A stretch of DNA of 64,000 bases from Medicago truncatula (GCF_003473485.1 NC_053044.1:55778091-55842090), one strand, 5' to 3'. Shown: positions 35,586 to 47,690, numbered from the stretch's first letter. The notes: generated by a model from the letters alone, not told the origin. Numbers and translations are program-made.

Positions 35586-38500
35586 ATGGCTGAGAAAAGC
35601 AAGATTTTGTTCATTGGAGGAACAGGTTACATCGGAAAACATATAGTAGAAGCAAGTGCAAAAGCTGGACATCCCACTTTTGCATTGGTTCGAGAATCCA
35701 CCCTCGCTGATCCTGCCAAGGCTAATCTCCTCAATAATTTCAAAACTTTAGGCGTCAATTTGGTCCCTGTACGTAATATATTCCTCCTTCCACTTTTTTA
35801 TTATTCTATTCTATGTTATTTCCATAAGTGTGTATATATATTAATGAATTTGATTTCATATCATGTAACATGTTTATACTATATGATCTGAATATGTAAC
35901 AGAGAGTGATCCTTTGGCTAGAAATATTAACTCGTATCGTGTTCGTATATCATTGATTAATAATATTAAGTTTGCAGGGGGATCTGTATAATCATGAGAA
36001 CTTGGTGAAAGCAATCAAGCAGGTAGATGTGGTCATATCTACGGTAGGCCACGCTCAGATTGAGGATCAAGTGAAGATTATCGCTGCAATTAAGGAGGCT
36101 GGTAATGTTAAGGTTGTCATTTTCATTCTTTATAATTCAGGACACAATCTTTGAAAGTTTCAGTGCCTTTTACCCTTTTTTTCTTCTTTCTTTCTTTCTG
36201 GTTTTGCTTCTTCTATTCTAACGGATAAATGAGTGGAGTAGAAATATGCGAGAGGAACACATCCAGCGGCGAAACTAGTAAAAAATTTATGTAGGGGTTA
36301 ATTATAAAAAAATAAAATTAAAACCAACATATTAAATTTAAAAATAAAATATATTTTTAGTCCTATAAATTATTATATTTTAGGTTTGGTCCTTACAAAC
36401 AAATTTATTCAATTTTTATCTTTATTTTTTAAAATTTTACAAAAAAAAATGTTTTTAGTCTTGGATTTCATCTTTATAACAAAAAATTAAGGACTAAAAT
36501 TAAACAAAATCTTAGGAACTTAATTTAAAAATCGCAAGTGTTGTAGAGACTAAAATCAAAATAATCTGGAAATTAACCAATACATTAAAATTAAGGCTAA
36601 AATATGTTTTTGGTCCCTGCAAATATGGCGAGTTTGGGTTTTGGTCCCTGGTAAATTTTTTTTTTGAATTTCATCCCTGCAAATTTTTTTGTTTTTTAAA
36701 ATAGTCCATGGACCCACTTTCTTGATGATTTATCTTATTTTTGTCTAGAGCAATGCTAAGGACAAACTCTCTGTCACACTCTATTGAACACACTCCCATT
36801 CATTGGTCCACATCATCAAAAAAAAATTCACCCATCACCTTTTTACCGGTTATACATGTTCACTGCAATTTGTATTTTTATTTCTTTTTATTCCAAATCA
36901 TCATCGTCACCTTCCCTGCACGTTCTTTCGACCGCTCCTTTTCTTGTTCCTTCATTGTGTAATGAACTTTGGCCATTCTAAAGACATCCTCTTCTGCAAA
37001 CTCCATTCAATCATGATTACCCCACAATCCACATCTTCTTTCTCTTGATAACTTAAACTTTTAAAATGGTTTATTTCTTTGACCAACTTGGTAGCGGTTT
37101 TGAATTCATAATTGTTTAGCGGTGGTAAATAATTCATAACAGATCCAATCTCTTTTACACTTTCATATACTCCATTTAATTTTGGCCCCACAATCTACAG
37201 TGCTTCCTCTTGAGATACTAGTTTTAACAACCATTTTTATCCTAGGTGAATGTCGACGGGTCAAAAAAAATATAGTATTGCGTGTCATATTCAAAGAAAG
37301 GGAAATTTCATCTATACTTTGGATTAATGATAGGCGTGAACCGTAAATTCATCTCTTCCAAAACAAACATAAATTCACAATACATGTCGATCCAACCCAT
37401 GGAAGAAGAGGAAAAAAAATTATAAATTGTATCTTTTTCCATCTTTTTCATAAACACATCCAAGAAGGATCCTAGAATTTATAAAGATAACATTAAGTTT
37501 TTCAAAGGTTTTGTGTTGTTGAGAGGTAGGAATTGGAGAGAGAAGCTGAGGAGAACCTTTTGGCTTTTCCAGGTCGTGCCTTATTATGCTTTTGTGAGAC
37601 AGGCAGAACCTGTAACTGGTAAAGCATTTTAAAATGTTAGTGATGTGGACCAATGAATGGGAGTGTGTTCAATAGAGTGTGACAGAGAGATTGTCCTTAG
37701 CATTGCTGTCTATATGGCAGGTGCTGATTGTGTAATTATATACATGTGGCATTTAACATATTTTAATTATTTAAAAATCATTTTAATAAGTTTAAAAAAA
37801 TATTTTTGAAAAAAAAAATTAAACCAAACATATTGAGATTATGCAGTTTCTGGCTTTCTGCACTCACGGTGAATTTCTTTCTCAAATTGAAACTGAAAAA
37901 AACATTAGTCCCTTTAATTCCTCTTCATTAATCTTCATCTTTATCCCAGAAATGCACATTCTTCACATATAAAAATTCATCATACTTATATTTTCCTTAA
38001 TTCCTCTATTATTTTCATTCCTAAACAATCTATCATCAAACATATGCCCACAAATTTCTGGATCTATGAACACAACAACACACAGATCTCGACGAACATA
38101 ACAGAACCCACCGGAAAGAACCAAATCGGAAAAAACAGGAGGAACAGATCTGCAGCAAACTAAAAAGCTAGAAACACATGAAATTGATGGAGCAAAGAGA
38201 GAGAAAACGAGGATCTGAAACGGATCCACAACAAGAACAAAGAAAAACGATCAAAAAAGCCTCATCGGAGCATCACCGGAGAGATGGAAGGTCACCGGAA
38301 AAGCGCGGATGAGGTGAGAGAAGCGAGAACTCCGGTGTCATATTTTCTTAACTGATTATGTTTTAATAATCGCAATTTAAATGGTTTGCTAGATCTGCTA
38401 CTAAAAGAGGATTTGTGAAGAAGAAGAAGAGGATGTGAGGAAGAAGAAGTGGAACACGTTTTCCAAATTCTGTCCTTGAAGACAATGATTTTTTTAATTT

Positions 38501-41376
38501 CAAAAATATATTTTCTGGTTTTTTTAAATGTCTTTTAATTATTTAAAATAAAATAATTACCACATGGATGACACATGTACAAGTTTGCATAGTCAGCTAA
38601 TGCCACATATGCACAAATGTGACAAATCATCAAGAAAGTGGGTCCAAGGACTATTTTAAAAAACAAAAAAAAATTGCAGGGATGAAATTCAAAAAAAAAA
38701 TTACCAGGGACCAAAACCCAAACTCGCCATATTTGCAGGGACCAAAAGCATATTTTAGCCTAAAATTAACTGAGAGCAACAACAAATAATAAAAATTGAC
38801 GATAGCTATTTAAAAAAGTTGGATAAAATGTGTTTCAAGAACCCAATTTTATCCATAAATGACTATTTACAAAATAGATTAATAATATATTTTCCAATGT
38901 ACACAAATAGATTATGTTTAATTATGACTATTGTCTTGATAGTTTTTATTGTTGAAAAAGTTCTCTTATAATTGTTATTGAGAGTGGAAGAACCAAACCA
39001 ATACAAATAAATCTATCAATGATGTAATAATTTTTTACTTTCTTATTTTTTTTTGACAACTGAACTTATTTAGGGTATCTCAATGTTTATTATTTAGGGT
39101 AGCTGGATATAGATACATACCAACTAATACAAGAATAATATTATTTTTTTTGGGTAGCTAAGGCTACCCCTTCCTAATGAAAGGATACACCCCTTAGCAG
39201 ATCTCATTTAGTCACAACATAGTTTTAAAACCCGGCTCGGACTGGCCGGTCCGACCGGTTGAACCGTGAACCGGTGGTGTATCCGGTTCAAGCTGTTTAT
39301 CAGATCGGTCATGCAATTGAACCGGTTAAAATCGGCTTGGCTCGGTTAAAACCGGTGGAAACCGATGACTCGGCTGGTTTTCTGAGTCAATCCGGTTTAG
39401 TAATTTTTTTTCAATTTTTGTCATAATTAGTCATTAAGCACACGAATTAATACTAATTAATGTTCGGTTTAATACATTTAATATCGATAAATGCTTCAAC
39501 AACTCGTGGACATTAAAATGAGTAGTTGTAAGCTTAACCACTAGAGCAACTTCTAATCTTGGTTGTAAATTGAAATATATTATATATGTAAATATATTAC
39601 ATTTTAATTTTATAAGAGGAAAGAACACATCATTTTTTTTTCTTTTAAAAAGAGCAAATTAATGTTAAATATAATATTTACACAATAATAATAATATACA
39701 CATCATATTGTTTTTAGAAAATCTATGTATTATATTAATATTAATATATATGCAAAACAAAATATATTTCATGTCATTAAAATATAGTTGTAAAAATATT
39801 AATATACATATTACATGTGAGTTTTTTTAGTTTTTAAATGAACGAGTCACCGATTTAATACGATTAAATAGCTATATAAATTTAATCTCAAGACCGAGTT
39901 ATCTAACCGAGTCATCCGAGTTGATCCGGTTTAATCATGCGGTTCGACCAATGACTCAGTGGTTTGACCATTGACCCAGTACCCATACCGAGTCGATGAT
40001 CGAGGCGAGTTTTAAAACTATGGTCACAATCCAAATGAAAAATATTTATGCGCATACAAATAAAAAATTAAAACATAAACAATGTAATCACATAATTTTA
40101 TTATTTTATCTTTTAATTTTTTTAATTTATATGTATTTAAATATTTTTTATTTGAGGTTACGATGAATAAAAGATTTGCTCACGTAGCACAACTGCCACA
40201 ACACAAAAGTGAATAGTGACAATCATGTGGGTGGGGGTGGGGTGGGTAATACTTCGGTATCTTTGGTGTCTTTGTCTCTATCTCTCTCCTAATCAATAAT
40301 TATTTTTCATCAAAATAATTTATTTTAATTATTCAATTATTACTCTCTTTTTTTCAACTAAAATACATTAAAATTACCAAAGTCATCCAACACAAAGTCA
40401 CTGGAGTTCAGCAATTTGGACTTTGATTTATTTGCAATAAAGGTAAATAAATGTTTTTTCAGGGAAAAAGTAAATAATTGTTAAATTCCTCTTAAAAAAA
40501 AAACCTAATTGTTAAATTAATATTTTTTTATATACTCAATCTTCTTTTAACTTTGAGCTCAAACTAATTGAGTTGTCGAAAAAACTCTCAAATTAAAGTG
40601 TTGTTGGTAGGAATTTTAACATTTTGGAATAATATATGTTGTCCGCAGAGATTTTTTCCTTCGGAATTCGGGAATGACGTTGATCGTGTCCATGCGGTAG
40701 ATCCAGCAAAATCTGCATTTGAAGGGAAAGCCAGAATTCGACGTGCTATTGAAGCGGAAGGCATACCCTACACATATGTGTCTAGCAACTACTTTGCTGG
40801 ATATTTTCTCCCCACATTAGCTCAGCCAGGACAATTCGCCCCACCTCCACCAAAAGACAAAGTCGTCATATATGGCGATGGAAATCCCAAAGGTATCAAT
40901 GTTCAAAGCAATTCAAAGTAAATCGACTGGTAGAAGCAATGTTACTATAATTCATTCATTGTATTTATGTTTAATTTAATTTGCATATTTGTTGAATATG
41001 TACAGCGGTTTTCAACAAGGAAGATGACATTGGAACATTCACCATTAGAGCTGTGGATGATCCAAGGACATTGAATAAGATTCTCTACATAAAGCCCCCA
41101 AAGAACATTATTTCATTCAACGAGCTTGTAGCATTGTGGGAGAAGAAGATTGGGAAGACCCTCGAAAAAACTTTTCTTCTAGAGGATAAACTTCTCAAGG
41201 ATATTGCAGAGGCTCCTTTTCCAATCAATGTGGTATTATCGATCAACCACTCGGTGTTTGTGAAAGGTGACCACACAAACTTTGTGATTGAGCCTTCTTT
41301 TGGGGTTGAGGCTTATGAGTTGTACCCAGATGTCAAGTACACAACTGTGGAGGAATACCTTGATCAGTTCGTTTGA
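35586..41376 (+). CDS. Phenylcoumaran benzylic ether reductase / isoflavone reductase-like, copy 1
   Basis: Exons 35586-35768, 35978-36112, 40649-40892 and 41006-41376 give 310 aa, against 308 for typical PCBER. This is an atypical short-chain dehydrogenase: NADPH-binding GGTGYIG at residues 11-17, FPSEFGNDVDRVH at 109-121 and catalytic-position lysine K133 (FEGKARIRR), then VKGDHTNF and the terminal YPDVKYTTVEEYLDQFV. PCBERs reduce benzylic ethers of phenylcoumaran lignans; isoflavone reductases are close relatives, and the VEASAKAGHPTFALVREST start fits PCBER better. Cytosolic. Intron 2 is 4.5 kb and contains a Mutator-like element with a nested TIR element and a hAT MITE. Relative to copy 2 the last intron is absent, cleanly, at GATATTGCAGAGGC. 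The frame is intact, so the gene may still work if the long intron is spliced. Confidence 0.9.
36595..38760. mobile_element. Mutator-like element, 2166 bp, in PCBER intron 2
   Basis: Arms of about 140 bp (GGCTAAAATATGTTTTTGGT) and an exact 9-bp duplication TAAAATTAA (36586-36594, 38761-38769). The right half (about 37990-38440) has GC-richer, gene-like sequence (ACCGGAGAGATGGAAGGTCA) that may be captured host DNA. No transposase. Confidence 0.88.
36749..37707. mobile_element. TIR element nested in the Mutator-like element, 959 bp
   Basis: Inverted arms of about 65 bp (AGCAATGCTAAGGACAAACT...). GTCTA lies next to both ends (36743-36747, 37708-37712), a short or eroded target duplication. Superfamily unassigned. 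Confidence 0.8.
39218..40022. mobile_element. hAT-type TIR element, 805 bp, in PCBER intron 2
   Basis: Ends CATAGTTTTAAAAC and GTTTTAAAACTATG, flanked by GTCACAA (39211-39217, 40023-40029). Subterminal stretches are rich in CCGGTT/AACCGG motifs (ACCGGTTGAACCGTGAACCG). Non-coding. Confidence 0.85.
40475..40518 (+). repeat. Micro-insertion flanked by 13-bp direct repeats
   Basis: TAATTGTTAAATT twice (40475-40487, 40506-40518) around CCTCTT, ten A and CC. Lies in PCBER intron 2, 130 bp before exon 3. Confidence 0.75.
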
Positions 41377-41769
41377 AGAATTAACAAAATCTATCTATCA
41401 GTAATAATATGAGTTGTTTGTTACATTGGAGTTTGACGCGGAACTGTTCTGCCTTTCCTACTTGTTGCTTCTTATTTCATTTGCTATGTAAACTTGTTAA
41501 TGTTTTTAGTACCCAAATAATATTCAAAAATGGTTGTGTATCTTGTCAAATGTTGCCTTCTTCGTGTCATGTGAGTTTGTCACGTTATAATATGTTACTT
41601 TTGGCTGAAAAATTTAATTAGCTGGGACAATAACATAGTACTATAATATTTATATAAAAAAAATTAAAAATTATATACATAGGAGTAAATGTACAATTGT
41701 CAAAAAATGACATGGAAAACAACCCCGTGAAAATGTTTGAGCCTCATTTTTAGCTAGTTTGCACTTATT

Positions 41770-41821
41770 TATCGATACATACATCTTTTTTTTTTTTTTG
41801 GTAATATCGATACATACATCT
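41770..41821 (-). repeat. Micro-insertion flanked by 17-bp direct repeats
   Basis: TATCGATACATACATCT at 41770-41786 and 41805-41821 around 13 T plus GGTAA. Confidence 0.8.
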
Positions 41822-41851
41822 GATTGTATCCAACATTTTATTGCTAATGAT

Positions 41852-41884
41852 ATGAGATAATTTCCTTAAAAAAAACATGAGATA
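41852..41884 (+). repeat. Micro-insertion flanked by 8-bp direct repeats
   Basis: ATGAGATA twice (41852-41859, 41877-41884) around ATTTCCTT plus eight A and C. Confidence 0.6.
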
Positions 41885-41965
41885 GTTCTTTCTTCTAAAA
41901 GCCCATGAAAATGGTTGTTTATTTATTATAATAAAATGGTATTATAGTAATTTCCAGTGTACAAA

Positions 41966-42000
41966 TTCTAATAATTCCCTAAAAAAAACTTTCTAATAAT
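41966..42000 (+). repeat. Micro-insertion flanked by 10-bp direct repeats
   Basis: TTCTAATAAT at 41966-41975 and 41991-42000 around TCCCT plus eight A and CT. Confidence 0.6.
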
Positions 42001-42514
42001 GGAAAGATAGAGAAAAAATAAAATTTGCATCTACAATGGAAACACTGAAATAGGTTAATGACCAAGGACACCCATTATCACTTACACATGAGTAATGATA
42101 TTTGTACAACTATCAATTTTAATGACAAATTTTTTTTCTCTCTTCTTGTTGGTCAAAAACAATAGAGAGAGAAAAATAAAAAGAGAAAGTAAGATCATAA
42201 TATAAGTATGAAATAAAAAGTTGTTGAAAGATTTACATGAAATATTGTACAAATTATACATCTATCTACATAATATTTTTGTTTCTTCTTGTTGGACAAA
42301 AAAGACATGTGTATGGATATGAAATTAACTATCAATACTCCAATAAAAAAACAACAATGATACTTAAACACTTCAATTTTTCACATGTTATTTTATTTCT
42401 CTCTCTTTTTCCTTTTATAGCACCTACATATTACATTTACCACATCACTCTATTTTTTCTAACATTTTTCATAAATAAAATACTTGAGTGAGAAGTGTGC
42501 AGTGGTCTAGTGAG

Positions 42515-44042
42515 ATGGCGGTGAAGAGCAGGATACTGATAATTGGAGGGACTGGCTACATTGGTAAACATATAGTGGAAGCAAGCGTAAAGGTTGGACA
42601 TGACACTTTTGCTTTGGTTAGGGAATCAACCATGGCTGACCCCACCAAGGCTAAGCTCCTCCACAATTTCAAGACTATAGGTGTTAATTTGGTCCATGTA
42701 AGATTTCAAACACCATCTCTTAATTTACCTTACATTATATCATGAACATCCAGGCATATTACTATATTAGAGTTTGAAATGAGAATGGCATTGGCAGGGG
42801 GATCTCTACGATAATGAGAGCTTGGTGAAAGCAATGAAGCAGGTAGACGTGGTCATATCTGCACTCAGTCACACACATGCTGCTGATCAATTGAAAATCA
42901 TCCATGCCATTAAAGAGGCTGGTAATGTTAAGGTTATCCTTATCCTCTTGCTCTTTTGTCTTCTCCTAATTTTGCATATTTTTGTTTTTGTTTTTTACTC
43001 TATATTCTTAATTTACATACTTTAAATATTTCCTCTCAAACAAAAAAAATCTTTGAATATCTATTTTGGCTTGTTCTAGGGTGTGCATTTCCAAAGACAT
43101 TGTTTAAATTGTTTAAAGAATCTAAAAAACTTTGAATATCTCCTCTCTCTCTAGAGATTTTTCCCTTCAGAATTTGGGAACGACGTGGATCGTGTCCATG
43201 CTGTTGAGCCAGCAAAATCTGTATTCTCCGTGAAAGCACAAATTCGACGTATGATTGAAGCTGAAGGCATACCCTATACATATGTATCTACCAACTCCTT
43301 TGCTGGCTATTTTGTACCAACATTTGTCCAACCTGGAGCTACAGGTCCACCAACAGACAAAGTCATTATCTTGGGTGATGGCAATAAAAAAGGTAACATT
43401 AACCACTACTTCTACTCTTGGTGGTTTAGTTCATGCATTTTGGTCTAGTAGCTACATAATCCAATATGTGCATGCCTCACTGTATTTTAATTTGCATTTT
43501 TGTGTTGAATTTGTGCAGCTGTCTTCAACAAGGAAGAAGACATTGGAACCTACACTATTAAAGCTGTGGATGACCCAAGGACATTGAACAAAATTCTTTA
43601 CCTCAGACCCCCCAAGAACATTTACTCATTCAACGATGTTATCGCCTTGTGGGAGAAGAAAATTGGAAAGACCCTTGAAAAAATTTATGTATCAGAGGAT
43701 AAACTTCTCAGGGATATTGAAGGTTGGTATATATAATCACCTTACACAAATGTTGAATCTTATTACAATTTGAAGAGAATTTTATAAAAAGCGAGAATAA
43801 AATTTATGATAAGGGTCTAATGTCTATATTTAAATATGGAAGTGTTAATAAGCGATTTATTACTTGTTATTGCAGAGAAACCTTTTCCAGACAATGTAGG
43901 ATTAGCAATCTGTCACTCAGTGTTTGTGAAAGGTGACCACACAAACTTTGAGATTGAGCCTTCTTTTGGGGTTGAGGCTTCCGCTTTATACCCGGATGTC
44001 AACTACACCACTCTGGAGGAATGTCTTGATCACTTCATTTGA
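42515..44042 (+). CDS. Phenylcoumaran benzylic ether reductase / isoflavone reductase-like, copy 2
   Basis: Five exons: 42515-42697, 42798-42932, 43155-43392, 43519-43722, 43876-44042. They code 308 aa, the usual PCBER length. NADPH loop GGTGYIG at 11-17; K133 in FSVKAQIRR occupies the catalytic-lysine position; VKGDHTNFEIEPSFGVEAS and YPDVNYTTLEECLDHFI close the protein. The ATG chosen is the first methionine and matches copy 1; the open stretch before it has no ATG. Copy 2 keeps the intron within GATATTGAAG|AG that copy 1 has lost, and its introns are all short. Exons 1 and 2 have the same lengths (183 and 135 bp) in both copies, which stand head-to-tail, so they arose by tandem duplication. 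Expected cytosolic NADPH-dependent reductase of lignan/isoflavonoid metabolism; the exact substrate cannot be told from sequence. Confidence 0.92.
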
Positions 44043-44639
44043 GAATTACAGTTATAAAATTGAAGCGATCAGATAGATGTGCGCTATGCTCTTGTACTTA
44101 TTAATGATCGAATAATTTAATAATCTGATTGATTTTGTAGCTTAAGAGTTTGACGCCGCAACTGCTCCACCTCTGTTGCTTATTGCTTCTTATTTGCTAT
44201 GTTAATCTATTAATGTCTTAGCGCACCAAGTTTCTTTTTGTTGAAGACTGTCTTACTGTAATATTGTGTAAAGACTGTCTTATGAAAATGATATGATGCT
44301 TGAGTTTTGGTAGTTTCCAATTCCTGCTATGGCTTTTGTTCTGTTTTACCTTCTTGCCCAAGGAAAATTAAAGAAGTGGAAAAGAAAGACTATCATCATG
44401 CTATTATGTATACTGTTATTTATTCATAGTTATATACATACACAAAATTTCAAAAACTACTAATTGGCAATGGGATTACATTGCTAAGTAACTATATTCC
44501 CTCCCTGATTTTCTCTTTTTTAAATTTACTTTAAAAGATACTATATGTTTGCTGAACAATTGACGCCAATCGGTCCATATCAATTCAGACTCATTGTATG
44601 GACAAATTTGACATATTTACTAGTATTTGTGAACTGATA
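44043..44639. other. 3' UTR and intergenic, convergent genes
   Basis: The 3' end of PCBER copy 2 faces the 3' end of the small secreted-protein gene. No other feature seen. Confidence 0.4.
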
Positions 44640-45187
44640 CTACATATTCTTACCGTTTGATTTTGGTGTTGTTTCACTAAGCTCAAGTAATTGTGAATTT
44701 GACATTTGTTTGACTTGTACTTGTACTTTGGAAGCATCATAATCAGTGCTATTGCGATTGCTGAGTATAAGATCAGTTTGATTATGATGCGAGTGTGATG
44801 AAGTTGGCAATGGTAATAATGATACGGTTGCAGCTGGTGCTGGGGCAAGTTCGTCTTCAACCACTGACTTGGCTGGCAGTGGTGCTGTTCTTATGATGTT
44901 ACTCTGTGTGTGCCCGATCATTCTTCTTACCTTCATTGTCTCTGTAATATTTCCTGCAAAGTTGGAAATAAAGATTAATTGTACACAAGCCTAATTAAGG
45001 TGCAAATTAAATATATCAATTTTGGTTAATAAGAAGTGTTAGAACTAAGTTAGAAGATTGGTTTGTTACCATTTAATTCAAGGTCGGCTTTCGAATTCTC
45101 TGACAAGAGAATAAGTGTTGGTGTGATTAATGTAAGGAAAGCCCAGAAGACAAATGTTGGAATTAGAGTTCTTTCTCTCATCATCAT
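44640..45187 (-). CDS. Small secreted protein, unknown
   Basis: Exon 1 (45070-45187) and exon 2 (44640-44953), joined at AAATG|GTAAC and GCAG|GAAAT, give 143 aa. The N-terminus (MMMRERTLIPTFVFWAFLTLITPTLILLSENSKA) is a clear signal peptide or signal anchor. The mature part begins near residue 30-35 and has a basic KVRRMIGHTQSNIIRT segment, an APAPAATVS/LPLP Pro-Ala stretch, a His-rich SSHSHHN run, several N-glycosylation motifs (NIT, NQT, NST) and a Gln/Ser-rich end. No cysteines in the mature chain, so not an EPF-type peptide despite the RRMIG resemblance. I do not recognise a family. A signal peptide encoded by its own exon and a hydrophilic remainder fit a secreted peptide precursor or a wall protein. 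Confidence 0.62.
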
Positions 45188-45759
45188 ATCACAGGAGATT
45201 AAACTATAACAATTAATATCATGCACCTCCTAAGTACATAACTTTTTGGGGGCGAGGGATAGGCAGACGCAGAGAAGAGGAAAGGCGTGGAATATGATGT
45301 TTTTTGTGCTCAAATTCAAGAGATTAGTTGGCCATGTTTAAACACAACTACTATCAAGAATCAAGATATATAGAATAATAGCAACTGCTACTACTTGAGT
45401 GTTTTTTATTATAATATAAACTAGAGTCAAGTTTTGACAACCAAACATTTGATTTGGTTTATCGATCGGTTGTTGGATGGTTGTTATATATAGCCATTCG
45501 TGTTTGTTTGATCTGGCTAGCTTGCTGTGTATATATACATTATTTACTAAGAAGTCAGATTATGTGGTGGCAATATAGGCTGACATGAAACACTACACAT
45601 AAACATTGATAATTTGAGTAAGAAAAGATAAGTATCGATAATAATTTAAGACAAATAGAAGTGATCAAATGCAACTAAATATGTCAAACATTAAACAAGT
45701 TTTTAGTTTAAAGTGTGAGAACTCCATAGATATCATTTCAGACTTGTTCTATTTATTCT

Positions 45760-45889
45760 TTTGGTCAAGTAGTCTAGTGGCTAGAGCTCACACAATTTAA
45801 TTGTGGAGAAGTGGAGTGTCTGGGGTTCGAATCCCGGCTCCTGCATATAATATGCAATATCCCTACCAACTGAGCTAAGCTCACGGGGA
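45760..45889 (+). mobile_element. tRNA-derived SINE with 15-bp target duplication
   Basis: Box A-like AGTCTAGTGGCTAGAGC and box B GGGTTCGAATCCC are spaced as in a pol III promoter. An exact target duplication TGTTCTATTTATTCT flanks it (45745-45759, 45890-45904). The acceptor stem does not close, so it is not a functional tRNA. There is no clear A-tail; it ends CTCACGGGGA. Confidence 0.85.
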
Positions 45890-46232
45890 TGTTCTATTTA
45901 TTCTACTAATGATTATCTGTGACAATACTCACACCCTTTCTTATTGATGTTTATTTTCCAACACCTAAACCATGCTGCAGTATTTTAATAATCACCAAAT
46001 TTCTCTTTCTTTAAAAAACAAAAAAAAAAACTCTTAGTTCTCATTACCGTTCATTAGAAGGTTCCTATAAGTCATAAACAAAGCATTTAATTAGGTCAAA
46101 AGGGCTAAAATAAATATTAGCAACTGAGTTATCAAAAACAAAAATCAGCAATTGTACGAATAATAATATTGATATGGTTAAGAAATCACATTCAACCGAG
46201 CTATTGAATAACCTTATGCATAGCGCTTATAG

Positions 46233-46282
46233 AAAAAGGAAAAGAGATGTACCAAAAGAAGAAGAAAAAAAGGAAAAGAGAT
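46233..46282 (+). repeat. Micro-insertion flanked by 16-bp direct repeats
   Basis: AAAAAGGAAAAGAGAT twice (46233-46248, 46267-46282) around GTACC and an A-rich, GA-interrupted tail. Low complexity weakens the case. Confidence 0.45.
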
Positions 46283-46616
46283 ATATCAAAAGAATCTTAA
46301 AATATGAAGATGCATGTTTCACACTACTGCTGAGCATTATTATTCCTTGATTTATTTTTTATTTTTTTTAAAAAAAAAAAGAAGAAGAAGAAAACACTGT
46401 ATGAAAGAAATTTTTTTTTTGGTTAAGATATGAATGTGAATTTTCTAATGTATCTTAATATTTGGAGTGTAAAATTGATTTTGATATGATTGATCACTCT
46501 CAAACATAATAATTTTGACTCCACGATTGACTATGATTGAAGCAAAAAATTAGAGCTTTTGATTTTAGAATTTATTTTACATGCCGATTTATTTTATATT
46601 AATGTATTCAAACATA

Positions 46617-46734
46617 AATAATTTTACCTTCATATCACTTTTAACAAGAATAACTTTACCTTCACATCACTTTTAACAAGAACTAATTAAGTCATAATCA
46701 ATTTTTATCAATTAAGTCAAAATCAATTTTTATC
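46617..46734. repeat. Two successive tandem duplications
   Basis: A 32-bp unit (46617-46648, 46649-46680) is followed by a 25-bp unit (46685-46709, 46710-46734), each in two copies with one or two differences. They end exactly where retroelement-like coding sequence starts. Confidence 0.8.
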
Positions 46735-47690
46735 GGTAGTAGAGGAGGCTTCTAGGGCGCAATCTTGGATGCTACATGATCATATTTTGAGAGACAATCT
46801 AATATGTGGTATGGACTCGGATTTTGATAATGCTTTGAATGGTCTTCGTGGTACGATTTCAAATTTTGACATTATCAGTTTTACTTGCAAGGACACCGTC
46901 CTTCCTAAAGCACATGTTTTAGCGAGTGCTCTTTTTAGTAAAAGTGTTAAAGATATGGAAGTTAAGTTTGGCATGAACATTAGACAAAAGACAATTTTAG
47001 GGTGTTTGCATGCAGCGCATGCTCATGATTTTCTTCTAGCTATCCCGATTGATGAGTTAAGTCAGCATATGTCACGAGTGGAGTATCGTGCTATCCTTAG
47101 ATATCGCCTTGTGATTCCATTGTTTCCTATTGATAAGGTGTGTCCTGTTTGTCGTAAGGCGTGCCTGAATACTTTTGGGGAGCATGTCGTTCATTGTAAG
47201 GAGCTTCTCAGCTTTAAGTATTGACATGACTTTATTAGGGATGTCCTTTTTAATATATTCAAGCGGACAAGAGTATCAGTGAAGAAGGAGACGTTTGTGA
47301 ACTTTTTAACTGACCCACTAGATAGAAGATTGACGCTTAGGCCTGCAGATGTTATGATGTCCGAATGGACAGGAGGAAAACTTACATATGTGGACTCGAC
47401 TGAGGTTTTACCACTTGTGGGATTAGGGACATGGTTTTTATGGTAGGATAATCAACCCTATAAGATGCATAAAACAAAATGAGAGAGCGTGTTCTGACAA
47501 TCAACATGCTTTTATTCCATTTGCTTTTGACACTTTCAGCTTTCTAACACTAGATGTCGTTGACCTTCTACATAGAGTTCAAAGGGTCATGCATAACAAT
47601 GTCATGTCTCCTAGACCCATAAATATTGTGTTTACAATGATTGATTTTGCCATCCAAAAAGGCTTAACGACACAACTATTGCCCGCTTGC
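46735..47690 (+). pseudogene. Retroelement-derived reverse-transcriptase-associated frame, broken
   Basis: The longest open part (46769-47224) has a His/Cys cluster (CPVCRKACLNTFGEHVVHC) and the preceding HAAHAHDFLLAIPIDELSQ block. I associate this pattern with the C-terminal part of a reverse-transcriptase polyprotein family common in plant genomes. Related coding sequence continues to about 47690. Neither the reverse transcriptase core nor terminal repeats are present. It is a fossil with several breaks. The class of retroelement is uncertain. Confidence 0.6.

Larger units (their letters stand above)
41377..42514. other. Intergenic between the PCBER copies
   Basis: 3' UTR of copy 1 and upstream region of copy 2, only 1.1 kb. 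Contains three micro-insertions (41770, 41852, 41966) and, near 42098, a GATATTTGTACAAC end of a common MITE. Confidence 0.5.
45188..46616. other. Intergenic
   Basis: Upstream region of the secreted-protein gene, a SINE at 45760, a micro-insertion at 46233 and A-rich DNA. Confidence 0.4.

Noticed and set aside
36741-37653. Several small open frames in PCBER intron 2
   Set aside because: They lie in the nested TIR element and are open on both strands because of its inverted arms.
44640-44953. EPF/EPFL-type peptide (RRMIG motif)
   Set aside because: The resemblance is five residues only and the mature chain has no cysteines, which the family requires.
45760-45889. tRNA gene
   Set aside because: Box A and B are present but the acceptor stem does not close and a target duplication flanks the unit; it is a SINE.
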